Shown here piece by piece: positions 18,220 through 26,575 of a stretch of 64,000 bases of DNA. The first letter of the stretch is position 1. Every line of letters starts with the position of its first letter. Location: positions 1-64,000 of the forward strand of contig JADJOU010000005.1 of assembly GCA_016713645.1 (NCBI GenBank). The letters are read 5' to 3'. The notes below the pieces were generated by a model. The model was given only the letters and a program-made list of their open reading frames with translations, had not been told where the DNA came from and ran no database searches. The position numbers and the translations under genes were made by a program. Origin of the DNA: Bacteroidota bacterium (lineage in GTDB: Bacteria; Bacteroidota; Bacteroidia; Chitinophagales; JADJOU01).

Positions 18220-18570
18220 TTATTTGGGATAGGGATAAAAAACAAAACCACTATCCTCTGCTGTAAAAACAAATATGCAGACAAATTCTGTTGGGCTTTT
18301 GTATTGCGCCCTGAAATCGTCTACTTTGTCAATTTGAACGACATTTTTATTCACCAAATCTTCCAGATGTGAAAGAGAGACATTCCAATCAATGCTCATG
18401 GAATCCTGCGAAATAAAAGGGATTCCCAGTGGAACCTGATCATTCTTGTGGAAAACAAATATGGGGTATTTAGATACTTTTAAACTCAAGACCTGCAAGG
18501 CAGTTTCTTGAATAGTATCAATTATATACGGAATGTCGTGTTGAATGGATTGTAATAGAAATGGATCCAT
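18220..18570 (-). CDS. Hypothetical protein between rpoD and porZ
   Basis: 116 residues beginning MDPFLLQSIQHDIPYIIDTI, with no signal peptide, membrane segment or motif I recognise. It is mostly mixed alpha/beta with a hydrophobic C-terminal strand (EFVCIFVFTAEDSGFVFYPY). It starts 20 bases after rpoD and ends 41 bases before porZ on the same strand, so it is probably co-transcribed with one or both. Normal codon use and a clean frame support it as a real gene. Confidence 0.65.
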   Translation of the reverse strand: MDPFLLQSIQHDIPYIIDTIQETALQVLSLKVSKYPIFVFHKNDQVPLGIPFISQDSMSIDWNVSLSHLEDLVNKNVVQIDKVDDFRAQYKSPTEFVCIFVFTAEDSGFVFYPYPK

Positions 18571-18590
18571 TGATAATAGAAAGCTAGATA

Positions 18591-19457
18591 TTAACCTAAA
18601 TAAGATTTTAGCATTTTGCTTCTAGAAGTCGAGCGCAATTTATTGATTGCCTTGTCTTTTATTTGACGAACTCTTTCGCGTGTAATTCCCAAATGATCGC
18701 CAATATCTTCTAAGCTCATTGGATGTTCTACCCCAATTCCAAAATACAAGCTGACAACATCTTTTTGTCTCGGAGTCAATGAATTGAGTGAACGCTCTGT
18801 TTCTTTTCTCAAAGAATCGACATAATCCAAATAAGAATCTGCCATTTCAGCATTGTCATTTCTCAATACATCGGAGAGTGAATTCGTCTCGCCATCGATC
18901 AATGGTGCATCCAAGGAGGTATGTCTTGAGGACAATTTGAGTGTCGTTTCTACTTCACGCACATCAATATCGAGGTAATTCGCCAATTCTTCTGCAGATG
19001 GCTCTCTATCGAATTCTTGTTCAAGGGTAATAAGTGCCTTTCTGATTTTGCTGAGGGAGCCCACTTTATTGAGCGGCAATCTCACCAATCTCGACTGCTC
19101 TGCCAATGCTTGCATGATCGACTGACGTATCCACCACACGGCATAAGAGATAAATTTAAATCCCCTAGTCTCATCAAATTTTTGTGCTGCTTTCACCAAA
19201 CCCACATTTCCTTCATTGATCAAGTCATTGAGGGTAAGTCCTTGGTTTTGATATTGTTTAGCGACAGAAACCACAAATCGGAGGTTGGCATTGACCAAGC
19301 GCTCTAGAGCTCTTTGGTCGCCTTTTTTAATCCTCTTGGCCAACTCTACTTCTTCCTCTGCTGTGATTAGATCAACTTTGCCAATTTCTTGTAAGTATTT
19401 CTCTACCGATTGACTCTCTCGGTTGGTGATTGATTTGGTTATTTTGAGCTGACGCAT
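18591..19457 (-). CDS. rpoD: Primary RNA polymerase sigma factor RpoD
   Basis: 288 residues, the short Bacteroidota housekeeping sigma. Region 1.2 (SVEKYLQEIGKVDLITAEEE), region 2 (NANLRFVVSVAKQYQNQGLT, DLINEGNVGLVKAAQKFDE, FKFISYAVWWIRQSIMQALA), region 3 and region 4 with the recognition helix (SLEDIGDHLGITRERVRQIK) are all present and in order. There is no N-terminal region 1.1, as is normal for this phylum. It directs transcription from the TAnnTTTG promoters noted elsewhere in this window. Confidence 0.96.
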   Translation of the reverse strand: MRQLKITKSITNRESQSVEKYLQEIGKVDLITAEEEVELAKRIKKGDQRALERLVNANLRFVVSVAKQYQNQGLTLNDLINEGNVGLVKAAQKFDETRGFKFISYAVWWIRQSIMQALAEQSRLVRLPLNKVGSLSKIRKALITLEQEFDREPSAEELANYLDIDVREVETTLKLSSRHTSLDAPLIDGETNSLSDVLRNDNAEMADSYLDYVDSLRKETERSLNSLTPRQKDVVSLYFGIGVEHPMSLEDIGDHLGITRERVRQIKDKAINKLRSTSRSKMLKSYLG

Positions 19458-19502
19458 ATTCTTATTGTACTTGAATTAGTTTTCTTCTATGCAAAAAACG
19501 TG

Positions 19503-19510
19503 CAAAGATA
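19503..19510 (-). promoter_or_regulatory. Probable -7 element of rpoD
   Basis: TATCTTTG on the minus strand matches TAnnTTTG, 45 bases upstream of the rpoD start. No clear TTG element at the expected distance. Confidence 0.5.
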
Positions 19511-19579
19511 AGAAAAAGTTCGACATTCCTTGATTTATCTGTCCTAAAACAGAAATTGACTACCTGTGCTTGAAGCGAA

Positions 19580-20546
19580 TTAATGCCCTAAAAACTGATT
19601 AAATTCATCTACTGTCCCGCTAAAGGAGAAGGTATTGCTCAATTTATAATAATCTTTCTTGTTGTAGCAGTAATCGTAAGCGAATTTAATATAGTCCAAT
19701 TTGCCTTCATCCATCATCATCAACTTGGCAATCTCCCTGATTTGGTCTACTGTTGGGCAGTTAACCTTGGTTCCTTGTCTAGCTATTTGCATTTTATTGT
19801 CATCGAATGATTGACCTTTTACTGAAGCGAGCAAATCTTGATATTCTCTGCTAGGCATTGGGCAAATAATGGTATTTGCTCTCGAAGGCGGCGGCGTAGA
19901 AGTAAATTGATTTTGATCGTATTGATTGATTTGATTGACTGGCGCTCCAGTTGTTGTGGTCGTTGTGGTCGTCGTTGTTTGGCTCACTTGATTTACACTA
20001 CCTGCCCCCATCATATCAGAAACATTGATACCCACATTGACCCCGCCAACATTCATGCCCACATTGACATTGTTTCCCATGCCTCCCGTTGTGGTAGTTG
20101 TTTGAGTCGTTTGTGTAACACTCACTCCTATCGGTGGCATAGCTTGTGTATTGAATTGCACAACCCTGACATTTGGCATCGGAGCTGGTGCTTGGGCTAA
20201 TGGAACTGTCGAATAAATTTTTAATGAAAAAGTGGCATCCTTATTCTTCTTCAATTTAAAAATCACATCATATGGCGCGCCTGGATTCATGCCGTCTTGC
20301 ACCGGCACCATTTTTTTGTTTACATCTGCAAACCCCCTTTCCTCGAAAAGTACTTTAGCCGTATAATAGGGATTGGATAATCCATTGACTTTGATATTCG
20401 TCTCCAGGATTTTCATTCTGTCTGATTCCATTTAATATCAAGTAAAACCGCTCTCCATCTTCAGAGAAGACTGTCAAATTACTTCCTTGGCCAAAGCCAA
20501 TTGTTGAGAATAAAACGAAAAAAATAATTGAATAAAATTTGTTCAT
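19580..20546 (-). CDS. DUF4476 domain secreted protein with poly-Thr linker (one frameshift)
   Basis: About 321 residues. A signal peptide (MNKFYSIIFFVLFSTIGFGQ) leads to SNLTVFSEDGERFYLILNGI, a conserved Bacteroidota N-terminal module. The middle is low complexity: runs of Thr (QTTTTTTTTTTG) and Asn/Val/Gly repeats (GNNVNVGMNVGGVNVGINV). The C-terminal ~95 residues (CPMPSREYQDLLASVKGQSF ... DYYKLSNTFSFSGTVDEFNQ) are a DUF4476 domain, function unknown. The signal peptide and body are in different frames: coding-strand CCTGGAGACG at about 20402-20411 has one G too many; removing it gives NPETNIKVNGLSNPYY. Probably periplasmic or outer-membrane associated. Confidence 0.8.
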
Positions 20547-20611
20547 TATCATTTGATTTAGAACACAATTTTAAAAAGAAAATATGAATATGGAATAGAA
20601 AATGTGTTAAC

Positions 20612-21754
20612 TTAAGCTAAAACACCCCTAGAAATCACAATGCGCTGAACCTCAGAAGTTCCTTCATAAATTTGAGTAATTTTGGCATCCCTCATCAAGC
20701 GCTCCACATGGTATTCTTTCACAAAACCATATCCTCCATGTATTTGCACTGCTTCAATGGTATGCTTCATAGCGGTTTCAGAGGCGAATAATTTTGCCAT
20801 AGCCGATGCTTGCGCATAATCCTTCTTTTGATCCTTCAACCAAGCTGCTTTATATACCAACATTCTCGCTGCTTCAATATCTGTAGCCATTTCAGCCAAT
20901 TTAAACTGAATCGCTTGATGCTTAGAAATCTCTACCCCAAATGCTTTTCTTTGCTTGGAATAATCAACGGCCAATTCGTAAGCACCTGAAGCTATTCCTA
21001 GCGCTTGAGAAGCGATTCCGATTCTTCCTCCAGCTAAAATTTTCATCGCAAACTTAAATCCAAATCCGTCCTCTCCGATTCTATTTGCCTTTGGAACTTT
21101 GACATCGTTAAACATCAAAGTCGTTGTATCGGATGATCGAATCCCCAATTTTACTTCTTTGGCTCCTACGACAAACCCCTCTTGACCTTTCTCTATAATC
21201 AATGCATTGATGCCTTTATGGCCTTTCTCTGCATGCGTCTGTGCAATTACGATATATACGGAAGCGTGCATACCATTGGTAATCCAATTCTTGGTACCAT
21301 TGACAATATAATAATCACCATGATCGATGGCACTAGTATGCTGTGAAGTGGCATCTGAACCAGCTTCTGGCTCACTCAAACAAAATGCTCCGATGATTTC
21401 ACCGCGAGCCAATGGCTTCAAATATTTCTCTTTTTGCTCTTCCGTTCCAAATGTTTCAATCCCCCAGCAAACCAATGAATTATTCACACTCATCGCCACT
21501 GAACAAGAATTGTCTACTTTAGAAATCTCTTCCATTGCCAATACATAGGAAAGGGTATCCATTCCACCGCCATGGTATTTCTCACTCACCATCATTCCCA
21601 TAAAACCCAATTCCCCCATGCGCTTCAGCAATTCCGTCGGATGAATCATCTGCTCATCACGCTCAATTACACCTGGTTTACACTCATTCTGAGCAAAATC
21701 GCGCGCTGCTTTTTTGATCATTAAATGCTCTTCCGTCAATTCGAAATTCATCAT
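20612..21754 (-). CDS. Acyl-CoA dehydrogenase (short-chain/butyryl-CoA type)
   Basis: A 380-residue FAD enzyme that introduces the alpha-beta double bond in fatty-acyl-CoA. Conserved segments are in place: GAFCLSEPEAGSDATS (the FAD and substrate loop near residue 125), NWITNG, GGRIGIASQALGIA, QAIQFKLAEMATDIEAARML, QIHGGYGFVKEYHVERLMRD and the catalytic Glu in QIYEGTSEVQRI. The order and length fit butyryl/short-chain acyl-CoA dehydrogenases, though chain-length preference cannot be read from sequence alone. The frame is clean. No etfAB is visible nearby. Confidence 0.93.
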   Translation of the reverse strand: MMNFELTEEHLMIKKAARDFAQNECKPGVIERDEQMIHPTELLKRMGELGFMGMMVSEKYHGGGMDTLSYVLAMEEISKVDNSCSVAMSVNNSLVCWGIETFGTEEQKEKYLKPLARGEIIGAFCLSEPEAGSDATSQHTSAIDHGDYYIVNGTKNWITNGMHASVYIVIAQTHAEKGHKGINALIIEKGQEGFVVGAKEVKLGIRSSDTTTLMFNDVKVPKANRIGEDGFGFKFAMKILAGGRIGIASQALGIASGAYELAVDYSKQRKAFGVEISKHQAIQFKLAEMATDIEAARMLVYKAAWLKDQKKDYAQASAMAKLFASETAMKHTIEAVQIHGGYGFVKEYHVERLMRDAKITQIYEGTSEVQRIVISRGVLA

Positions 21755-21776
21755 AAGCTTTATTTTTTTGAGGGTG

Positions 21777-21784
21777 CAAAGTTA
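21777..21784 (-). promoter_or_regulatory. Probable -7 element of the acyl-CoA dehydrogenase gene
   Basis: TAACTTTG on the minus strand matches TAnnTTTG, 22 bases before the start codon. Confidence 0.5.
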
Positions 21785-21818
21785 GAAAAAAAAAGTAAAC
21801 ATCCCCTGAAACATAAAA

Positions 21819-21843
21819 AAGAAAAGCCCCAAATAATTGGAGC
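21819..21843 (-). terminator. Terminator of tRNA-Cys
   Basis: On the minus strand GCTCCAA, loop TTA(T), TTGGGGC (plus-strand 21826-21843) is followed by TTTTCTTTT. It sits a few bases after the tRNA 3' end. Confidence 0.75.
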
Positions 21844-21851
21844 TTTTTTTG

Positions 21852-21922
21852 AGGTCGAGAGCGGATTCGAACCGCTGTAGCAGCTTTTGCAGAGCTGAGC
21901 CTAACCGCTCGGCCACCCGACC
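21852..21922 (-). tRNA. tRNA-Cys (anticodon GCA)
   Basis: On the minus strand: acceptor GGTCGGG pairing with CTCGACC, D-arm with GCGGTTAGGC, anticodon stem CAGCT/AGCTG around CTGCAAA (anticodon GCA), T-arm AGCGGTTCGAATCCGCT. The discriminator is T, the expected tRNA-Cys identity base. No CCA is encoded. Confidence 0.95.
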
Positions 21923-21939
21923 CTATAATTTTGGGATTG

Positions 21940-21970
21940 CAAATGTAATGGCTTTATTTCGCATTTCCAA
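21940..21970 (-). promoter_or_regulatory. Promoter of tRNA-Cys
   Basis: TACATTTG on the minus strand (21940-21947) with TTG (21968-21970) 20 bases upstream, about 18 bases before the tRNA. It overlaps no coding sequence; the next gene ends at 21981. Confidence 0.6.
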
Positions 21971-21980
21971 TTTTTTTTCA

Positions 21981-23852
21981 TCAATACGCTAAATATTGAT
22001 CCATCACTTTTTGCAATATCGCCCAACCTTTCTGCGTAGGATGCTCCATCCCTTTGGGAACACTGCTCGGTCTCATGAATCGATACTCATAACCAGCTGA
22101 AATGCTATCTTCTATAAATAAGTGACCATTGACATAAGTGCAAAAGGCAAATTTCTTTTGATATGGATTGAAGTGATTCTTACTCCACTCAAATTGATTG
22201 CTCTTCCAATGCAATTGATGAAACAAGGTCGATGGAATATCTGTTTGATTAAATACAGCGCTATCTCTATAACCAATATAACCTGGCTTTAAAAGTGGCG
22301 AATAAATCAGCATAGGCGTGTGAAATCGCTCCACTTCGCTAGGGGAATAATTGTTTGGATGCAGATGGGCATGGTCGGAACTTATGATAAAAACCGTATT
22401 CGCAAACCATGGCTCGCGCTTTGCACGATGGAAAAAATCTCCCAAACATCGATCTAGATAGCGCACCGCATTTAGATATCGCTTTGATTCATCAAAAACC
22501 ATTTTATTCTCCACAATATCATATGGCTCATGAGTAGACTGCGTCAAAATCATACTGAGCAGGGGTTTCTTCCTCCCCTTGTTCATTTCTAGCATTTTGT
22601 CAAAGACGTGTTTGTCTGAAACGCCCAATTTTTGCGTAATAATATTTCTATCAAAATCTTTCACATCGATGATATAATCAAACTTATTATGCACCAAGTA
22701 ATTCTTCATATTGTCAAATTCCGATTCACCGCCATAGACAAACTGGGCCTCATAGCCTTGCTTTTTAAAAGAGGATACGATACAAGGCAATTGAATGACT
22801 TTATTGGTCTGAGTGACAATACTCGTATAGGGCTGTGAGGGATAACCACTCAAAACAGCTGGCACACCTTGGTCAGTGCGAAATCCAGTCGAATAAGATC
22901 GCTCGAAATAATACGATTGCAATAAAATAGAATCCAAAAATGGTGCATAGGAGCGATTCAAATTGTGATGCGCTAATACGTTCGCATTCACCCCTTCCAT
23001 CAAGATGAAGACAATATTGGGCTTGTTGTTTTTAAAATTGAAAATAGATACTGTCGTATCCTTAGATCTTGAAAACAAATCTTTCACAATTCTATCTGCA
23101 TGACCATCTGGCAATACTTTATAGGGATTGGTCTTCAAATTATTCCGATTTTCAATAAAGGTATAGAGCAAGTTCCAGGAGGAATTCACCGCAGCATTGT
23201 TTAACGCATAATTTCTAGTTACGGTAATGGAACTCGGATTGATTGGAATCTCCTGCCAACCGCCCCGAATGCCGAGTATTAGAACTACTTGAATAAATAA
23301 CCAACCAATAAGCAAAACAACCTTCTCCTTCCAAGAACTTTTGCGATTATCTTTATGCGCAAAAAATCTTTTTTGAATATAACTGCGCAGATAATATCCC
23401 ATAAAAATCATCGCAATGCACAAGATTGTCAAAAAAATAATTTTATTCATTGAAACGAAAGAGACAATCGCGACTGGTTCGCCGATGTATTGCATCACTT
23501 TATAATTGAGCTTAGCATTCCACGAACTGAAGAGCTCAAAGTCAATTGTAGCGATGATAGAAGATAGAATAAGCCCTATCCACCATACCACAGCATTGAA
23601 TTTTTCAAAAAATTTCCAGCCTGAAATCAATCCAAACAAGATAATCAACCCTTGTATCGTCAGAATATAACAAGCGGCGGTAAAATCCAATTTGAATCCA
23701 ACGATAAAGCTGAATAGGATATCAAAAAAGGAAGACTTGAATGTGAGGGGTGCGTGGTAGAATAAGAAGATGCCTCGCTGTAAACCAAAGAATAACAGCC
23801 AAAACAAAAGGGCTTGTGCAAGGGTTTTACAATAGGACTTGATGAGATGCAT
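21981..23852 (-). CDS. LTA-synthase-family sulfatase (phosphoglycerol transferase-like membrane protein)
   Basis: About 623 residues. Five hydrophobic segments in residues ~1-200 anchor a periplasmic alkaline-phosphatase-fold domain. Metal and catalytic motifs of the LtaS/sulfatase type are seen: NIVFILMEGVNANVL, STGFRTDQGVPAVLSGYPSQ with the nucleophile Thr of RTDQG, and FIISSDHAHLHPNNY. In Gram-negative bacteria such proteins transfer phosphoglycerol or phosphoethanolamine to glycans or lipids; the substrate here is unknown. The ATG at 23852 (MHLIKSYCKTLAQALLFWLL) is preferred over an upstream start at 23873 that lies inside the sodB terminator. It follows sodB in the same direction. Confidence 0.88.
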   Translation of the reverse strand: MHLIKSYCKTLAQALLFWLLFFGLQRGIFLFYHAPLTFKSSFFDILFSFIVGFKLDFTAACYILTIQGLIILFGLISGWKFFEKFNAVVWWIGLILSSIIATIDFELFSSWNAKLNYKVMQYIGEPVAIVSFVSMNKIIFLTILCIAMIFMGYYLRSYIQKRFFAHKDNRKSSWKEKVVLLIGWLFIQVVLILGIRGGWQEIPINPSSITVTRNYALNNAAVNSSWNLLYTFIENRNNLKTNPYKVLPDGHADRIVKDLFSRSKDTTVSIFNFKNNKPNIVFILMEGVNANVLAHHNLNRSYAPFLDSILLQSYYFERSYSTGFRTDQGVPAVLSGYPSQPYTSIVTQTNKVIQLPCIVSSFKKQGYEAQFVYGGESEFDNMKNYLVHNKFDYIIDVKDFDRNIITQKLGVSDKHVFDKMLEMNKGRKKPLLSMILTQSTHEPYDIVENKMVFDESKRYLNAVRYLDRCLGDFFHRAKREPWFANTVFIISSDHAHLHPNNYSPSEVERFHTPMLIYSPLLKPGYIGYRDSAVFNQTDIPSTLFHQLHWKSNQFEWSKNHFNPYQKKFAFCTYVNGHLFIEDSISAGYEYRFMRPSSVPKGMEHPTQKGWAILQKVMDQYLAY

Positions 23853-23857
23853 GATAC

Positions 23858-23889
23858 AAAAAAGGGATATCACGATGCTGATATCCCTT
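23858..23889 (-). terminator. Terminator after sodB, adjacent to the next start codon
   Basis: On the minus strand AAGGGATATC, loop AGCATCGT, GATATCCCTT, then TTTT: a perfect 10-base stem followed by a T-run that ends only 5 bases before the ATG of the downstream sulfatase gene. Read-through or a second promoter must supply that gene. Confidence 0.85.
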
Positions 23890-23902
23890 CCTATTCATAT
23901 TT

Positions 23903-24511
23903 TTATTTGCTCTTTGCGTAGATTTCGTTCACCTTATTCCAATTAACTATATTCCAGAAAGCGGCAATATAATCTGGTCGGCGATTTTGATAATTTAAGT
24001 AATAGGCGTGTTCCCAAACATCCAAGCCCAAAACTGGAGTTCCAGGACATTCAGCAAGATCCATCAATGGATTATCTTGATTAGGTGTTGAGCATATACA
24101 TAGTTTGCCATCCGCTTTAACGCACAACCAAGCCCATCCAGAGCCAAATCTCGTCGTTGCTGCTTTTGCAAATTCTTCTTTGAAAGATTCAAAAGATCCA
24201 AACTGCACTTGAATTGCGTCAGCAATAGCTCCTGTAGGATTGCCTCCTGCATTTGGTCCGATGATTTCCCAGAAAAAGGTATGGTTATAATGACCGCCTC
24301 CATTATTTCTAACAGCCATTGGCAGTTTCGACATGATTTTCATTAAATCTAAAAGGGAAGCATTCTCATGCTCTGTTCCAGCCAATGCATTGTTCAAATT
24401 CGTTACATATGCTTGATGATGCTTGCCGTGGTGGATTTCCATGGTGCGCGCATCGATATGTGGTTCAAGTGCATTAAATGCATATGGTAGGTTTGGAAGT
24501 GTATGTGACAT
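23903..24511 (-). CDS. sodB: Superoxide dismutase (Fe/Mn type)
   Basis: A 202-residue cytosolic enzyme dismutating superoxide. The metal ligands are visible: His in MEIHHGKHHQAYV, His in NGGGHYNHTFFWEII, and Asp/His in GLDVWEHAYYLNYQNRRPDY. GSGWAWLCV is the usual core. Length and sequence are typical of Bacteroidota Fe/Mn superoxide dismutases that can be cambialistic, so the metal is not certain. A -7 element (TACATTTG, minus strand, 24535-24542) sits 23 bases upstream. Confidence 0.95.
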   Translation of the reverse strand: MSHTLPNLPYAFNALEPHIDARTMEIHHGKHHQAYVTNLNNALAGTEHENASLLDLMKIMSKLPMAVRNNGGGHYNHTFFWEIIGPNAGGNPTGAIADAIQVQFGSFESFKEEFAKAATTRFGSGWAWLCVKADGKLCICSTPNQDNPLMDLAECPGTPVLGLDVWEHAYYLNYQNRRPDYIAAFWNIVNWNKVNEIYAKSK

Positions 24512-24534
24512 AAATAAATATTTTTTAAAAGAAA

Positions 24535-24542
24535 CAAATGTA
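24535..24542 (-). promoter_or_regulatory. Probable -7 element of sodB
   Basis: TACATTTG on the minus strand, an exact TAnnTTTG match, 23 bases before the sodB start codon. Confidence 0.5.
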
Positions 24543-24627
24543 AGCCAATTTTGGTTTCATCCTTGTAGAATTCATTAGATTAAATCTCCTTTAAAAGAAA
24601 ATTATAGCCATTTTTGTCTCTCCCGCT

Positions 24628-25590
24628 ATGGAATTAGATTCAATTATAACCGCTTATCGCGAATCACCGCACTTAGTCCAATTGCACGAATCGCTATTGC
24701 GAGACAAACGCGCTTTGCTCAAAGGCCTAGTCGGTTCGCAAGATGCCATCGTCGCTTCAGCCTATTATAAAAATCATCCATGCACCAATCTCTATATCTT
24801 GTCTGACAAGGAAGAAGCCGCTTATTTTCAAAACAATTTACAAAATAGCCTAGAAAAAAAAGACATTCTCTTCTTTCCAGATTCATTTAAAAGACTCGCT
24901 CAAATCAATGAAATCAACCCGCTGCATGCGAGTCATCGAACTGAATGTGTGAATAGAATTTCAAACAGCGACACCACCGGCGAACTAATTTGCACTTATC
25001 CTGCTGCTCTATTCGAGAAAGTAGTCAGCAAAAAATCGTTGGATCAATTCACGATAAAAATTGCCGTCAACGAAAAATTGGATTTAGATCATTTCACGGA
25101 AATGCTCGTTGAACATGGCTTTGAACACGTTGATTTTGTCTATGAAGCAGGGCAATTCTCCATACGAGGAGGCATCGTCGATGTATTCTCGTATGCGAAT
25201 GAATACCCCTATAGAATAGAATTATTCGACGTAGAAGTAGAGAGCATCAGAACCTTTGACCCCTCTTCACAATTATCACAGAAAAAAATTGCGAAGATTT
25301 CCATCGTTCCCAATATTCAGAAACAATACGCGCAAGAGGAACTCGTGCCTTTCTTTTCAATACTTCCCGCTGATTCTATCATTTGGTTAAAAGATGCCGA
25401 TATGCTCATCGATATCGTGGAAAAGGCTTGGGAAAAAGCCAACGATATCCTCGCCAACCACAAAGAAACCATCTACGATGGGGCCTTGCCCAGTATCAAT
25501 TCCTTCTGCTCTATCAAAGACATACTATATGCAATCGAACAATTTCAAATTGTTGAATTTGGAGGAAAGGGATTTTTTGTAAAAGAATAA
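24628..25590 (+). CDS. mfd: Transcription-repair coupling factor Mfd, only the N-terminal UvrB-like module
   Basis: 320 residues. The sequence is clearly Mfd N-terminal: ALLKGLVGSQDAIVASA near residue 28, then VDFVYEAGQFSIRGGIVDVF and RIELFDVEVESIRTFDPSSQ, which form the UvrA-binding D1a-D2-D1b module. Full-length Mfd is about 1,100 residues, with an RNA-polymerase-interacting domain and a RecG-like translocase after this point. None of that is present: the frame ends in two stop codons (TAATAG) just past the module (IVEFGGKGFFVKE), and the next gene starts 6 bases later. There is no room for a frameshifted remainder. Either a ~2.3 kb deletion or misassembly removed it, or the cell keeps a stand-alone module. 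Confidence 0.85.
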   Translation: MELDSIITAYRESPHLVQLHESLLRDKRALLKGLVGSQDAIVASAYYKNHPCTNLYILSDKEEAAYFQNNLQNSLEKKDILFFPDSFKRLAQINEINPLHASHRTECVNRISNSDTTGELICTYPAALFEKVVSKKSLDQFTIKIAVNEKLDLDHFTEMLVEHGFEHVDFVYEAGQFSIRGGIVDVFSYANEYPYRIELFDVEVESIRTFDPSSQLSQKKIAKISIVPNIQKQYAQEELVPFFSILPADSIIWLKDADMLIDIVEKAWEKANDILANHKETIYDGALPSINSFCSIKDILYAIEQFQIVEFGGKGFFVKE

Positions 25591-25596
25591 TAGACT

Positions 25597-26484
25597 ATGA
25601 AAACAATATTGATAACAGGCGGGACAGGACTCATCGGACAAGTGCTGACGCAGAAGCTGACCGCATTGGGACATCGCGTAAAAATTCTCGGCCGAGCAGA
25701 AAATCTGCAAGCTTCCATTCCCGTTTACGCATGGGATATTGCGCGAAAGCAAATAGATGGGCGCGCATTTGAAGAAGTAGAAATCATCATCCACCTCGCT
25801 GGAGCCAATATCAGTGAAGGAAGATGGACAGAAAAGCGAAAGAGAGAAATCATCGAATCCAGAACACAGAGCACGCAAATGCTCTATGATTATTTATCGA
25901 CGCATACCCATTGCGTAAAACATATACTCTGCAGCAGCGCAATTGGCATTTATGGCGACAGAGGCGATGAATGGCTTTCGACAGATTCAGCTCCAGGCAA
26001 TGGATTTCTTGCTGAGGTCTGCATAAAATGGGAAAAAGCCCTACATCTATTTGACCAATTGCCCGTTGCCTTGACCATCAATCGACTCGGCATCGTCCTA
26101 TCAAAAAACGGAGGGGCCTTTCAACCCATTCAGCAATCAATACAGGGGCCGTTTGGGGCAATTCTAGGCAGTGGCAAACAATACATTTCTTGGATAGAAA
26201 TTCATGACTTGGCCAATTTATTTCTCTTTCAAATTGATCATGCTATTGCTGGCACCTACCATGGCGTTGCAGGGCAATTGACCTTTGCTTCACTTATTCA
26301 AAAAATTCAAAAAGCTAAATTTCGCTATTTCGGACTCTTGATGCCAGTACCAGCGCTCATCTTAAAATGGATTTTAGGCGAGAAAAGTCGCATTGTGCTG
26401 GACAGCCAGCGATGCGCTCTATCGTTGCCTAAGGGATTCGATTGCCAGTTGGATATTGACACTTTTATCCAAAATACGGTATAA
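25597..26484 (+). CDS. TIGR01777 family NAD(P)-dependent epimerase/dehydratase
   Basis: A 295-residue atypical short-chain dehydrogenase. The nucleotide-binding motif ITGGTGLIGQVLTQKL is at residue 6, LAGANISEGRWTEKRKREII is the family signature near residue 68, SSAIGIYGDRGDEWL follows, and the C-terminal DUF1731-like end (GEKSRIVLDSQRCALSLPKGF) is present. The reaction is unknown; relatives include YfcH and the plant cell-division factor GC1/SulA. It begins 6 bases after the truncated mfd, suggesting co-transcription at present. Confidence 0.9.
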   Translation: MKTILITGGTGLIGQVLTQKLTALGHRVKILGRAENLQASIPVYAWDIARKQIDGRAFEEVEIIIHLAGANISEGRWTEKRKREIIESRTQSTQMLYDYLSTHTHCVKHILCSSAIGIYGDRGDEWLSTDSAPGNGFLAEVCIKWEKALHLFDQLPVALTINRLGIVLSKNGGAFQPIQQSIQGPFGAILGSGKQYISWIEIHDLANLFLFQIDHAIAGTYHGVAGQLTFASLIQKIQKAKFRYFGLLMPVPALILKWILGEKSRIVLDSQRCALSLPKGFDCQLDIDTFIQNTV

Positions 26485-26575
26485 GTCCACTCCCATATTG
26501 CGTTTCAGCCTAAATAAATTAGGCAGCTACCATTCTGGTCAAATTTGACAATTAAATCGTATTTTCGCAGACTTT

